Origin: Candidatus Magasanikiibacteriota bacterium
Lineage (GTDB): Bacteria > Patescibacteriota > Patescibacteriia > Magasanikbacterales > UBA922
Assembly (NCBI GenBank): GCA_012800155.1
Contig: JAAZJX010000057.1
Location: forward strand, 1 to 12,738
Direction: 5' to 3'
Length of the DNA: 12,738 bases
In this document: positions 12,675 through 12,738 of the stretch, piece by piece
Position numbering within the stretch: position 1 is the stretch's first letter
Layout of the letters: every line of letters starts with the position of its first letter
Made by a program: the position numbers and the translations under genes
Notes under the pieces: model-generated
What the model was told of the DNA's origin: nothing
Seen by the model: only the letters and a program-made list of their open reading frames with translations
The model's database searches: none

Positions 12675-12738
12675 ATGTCTAACTCCAAAATAATTATTCG
12701 TAATATTTATCTTTATCTAGCCACATTTATTGGCTTAA
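12675..12738 (+). CDS. Start of a probable membrane protein (partial)
   Basis: The ATG at 12675 opens MSNSKIIIRNIYLYLATFIG and runs off the window without a stop. A short polar start, one basic residue and then a hydrophobic stretch suggest a first transmembrane helix. The I-I-R-N-I-Y-L-Y-L pattern recalls small multi-pass DUF5671-type proteins, but 21 codons are too few to claim that. A good promoter lies upstream. Confidence 0.6.
   Translation, partial: MSNSKIIIRNIYLYLATFIGL

Overview
The window is strongly AT-rich. Its proteins are Lys/Asn/Ile-rich and its genes are packed into short operons. Almost no gene has a recognisable Shine-Dalgarno (SD) sequence. It carries core genes (prfA, prmC, rplY, rodA, gyrB, secE, nusG, rplK) next to a DUF3048 membrane protein and small unrecognised membrane and zinc-ribbon proteins. 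This suits a Candidate Phyla Radiation (Patescibacteria) genome; that is an inference from style and content, not a measured placement. TAA, TAG and TGA all appear as stops and Trp is TGG, so the standard bacterial code fits.

Layout. Positions 1-30 are the 3' end of a Lys-rich gene, followed by a hairpin terminator. prfA (RF1) and prmC (the methyltransferase that modifies the GGQ glutamine of release factors) follow on the + strand. A GC-rich repeat cluster (2111-2665) then separates prmC from the convergent minus-strand block. That block reads, in transcription order, an unrecognised single-pass membrane protein (7050-6145), rodA, a CxxC/CxxC zinc-ribbon protein, rplY, then after a long inverted repeat the DUF3048 protein (3807-2695). 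gyrB diverges from this block at a shared promoter region and ends at a strong terminator. A consensus promoter then drives secE-nusG-rplK, linking the translocon, a transcription elongation factor and ribosomal protein L11. This unit ends at a terminator with no rplA behind it.

The last part (10973-12675) is accessory in character. Two related clusters of GC-rich palindromic repeats flank a single unrecognised gene (11839-11468, minus). The gene has a consensus promoter (TTGACA-16-TATAAT with extended -10), a leader of about 200 nt with competing hairpins, a strong SD, and a GC-rich terminator hairpin. Its short 3' UTR carries two exact complements of its own SD. No other gene in the window looks like this, and it is the best candidate for something new. 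The window ends in the first 21 codons of another probable membrane protein.

The repeat family includes ATTCCC-N8-GGGAAT palindromes, recurs in all three large gene-free stretches, and contrasts sharply with the AT-rich background.
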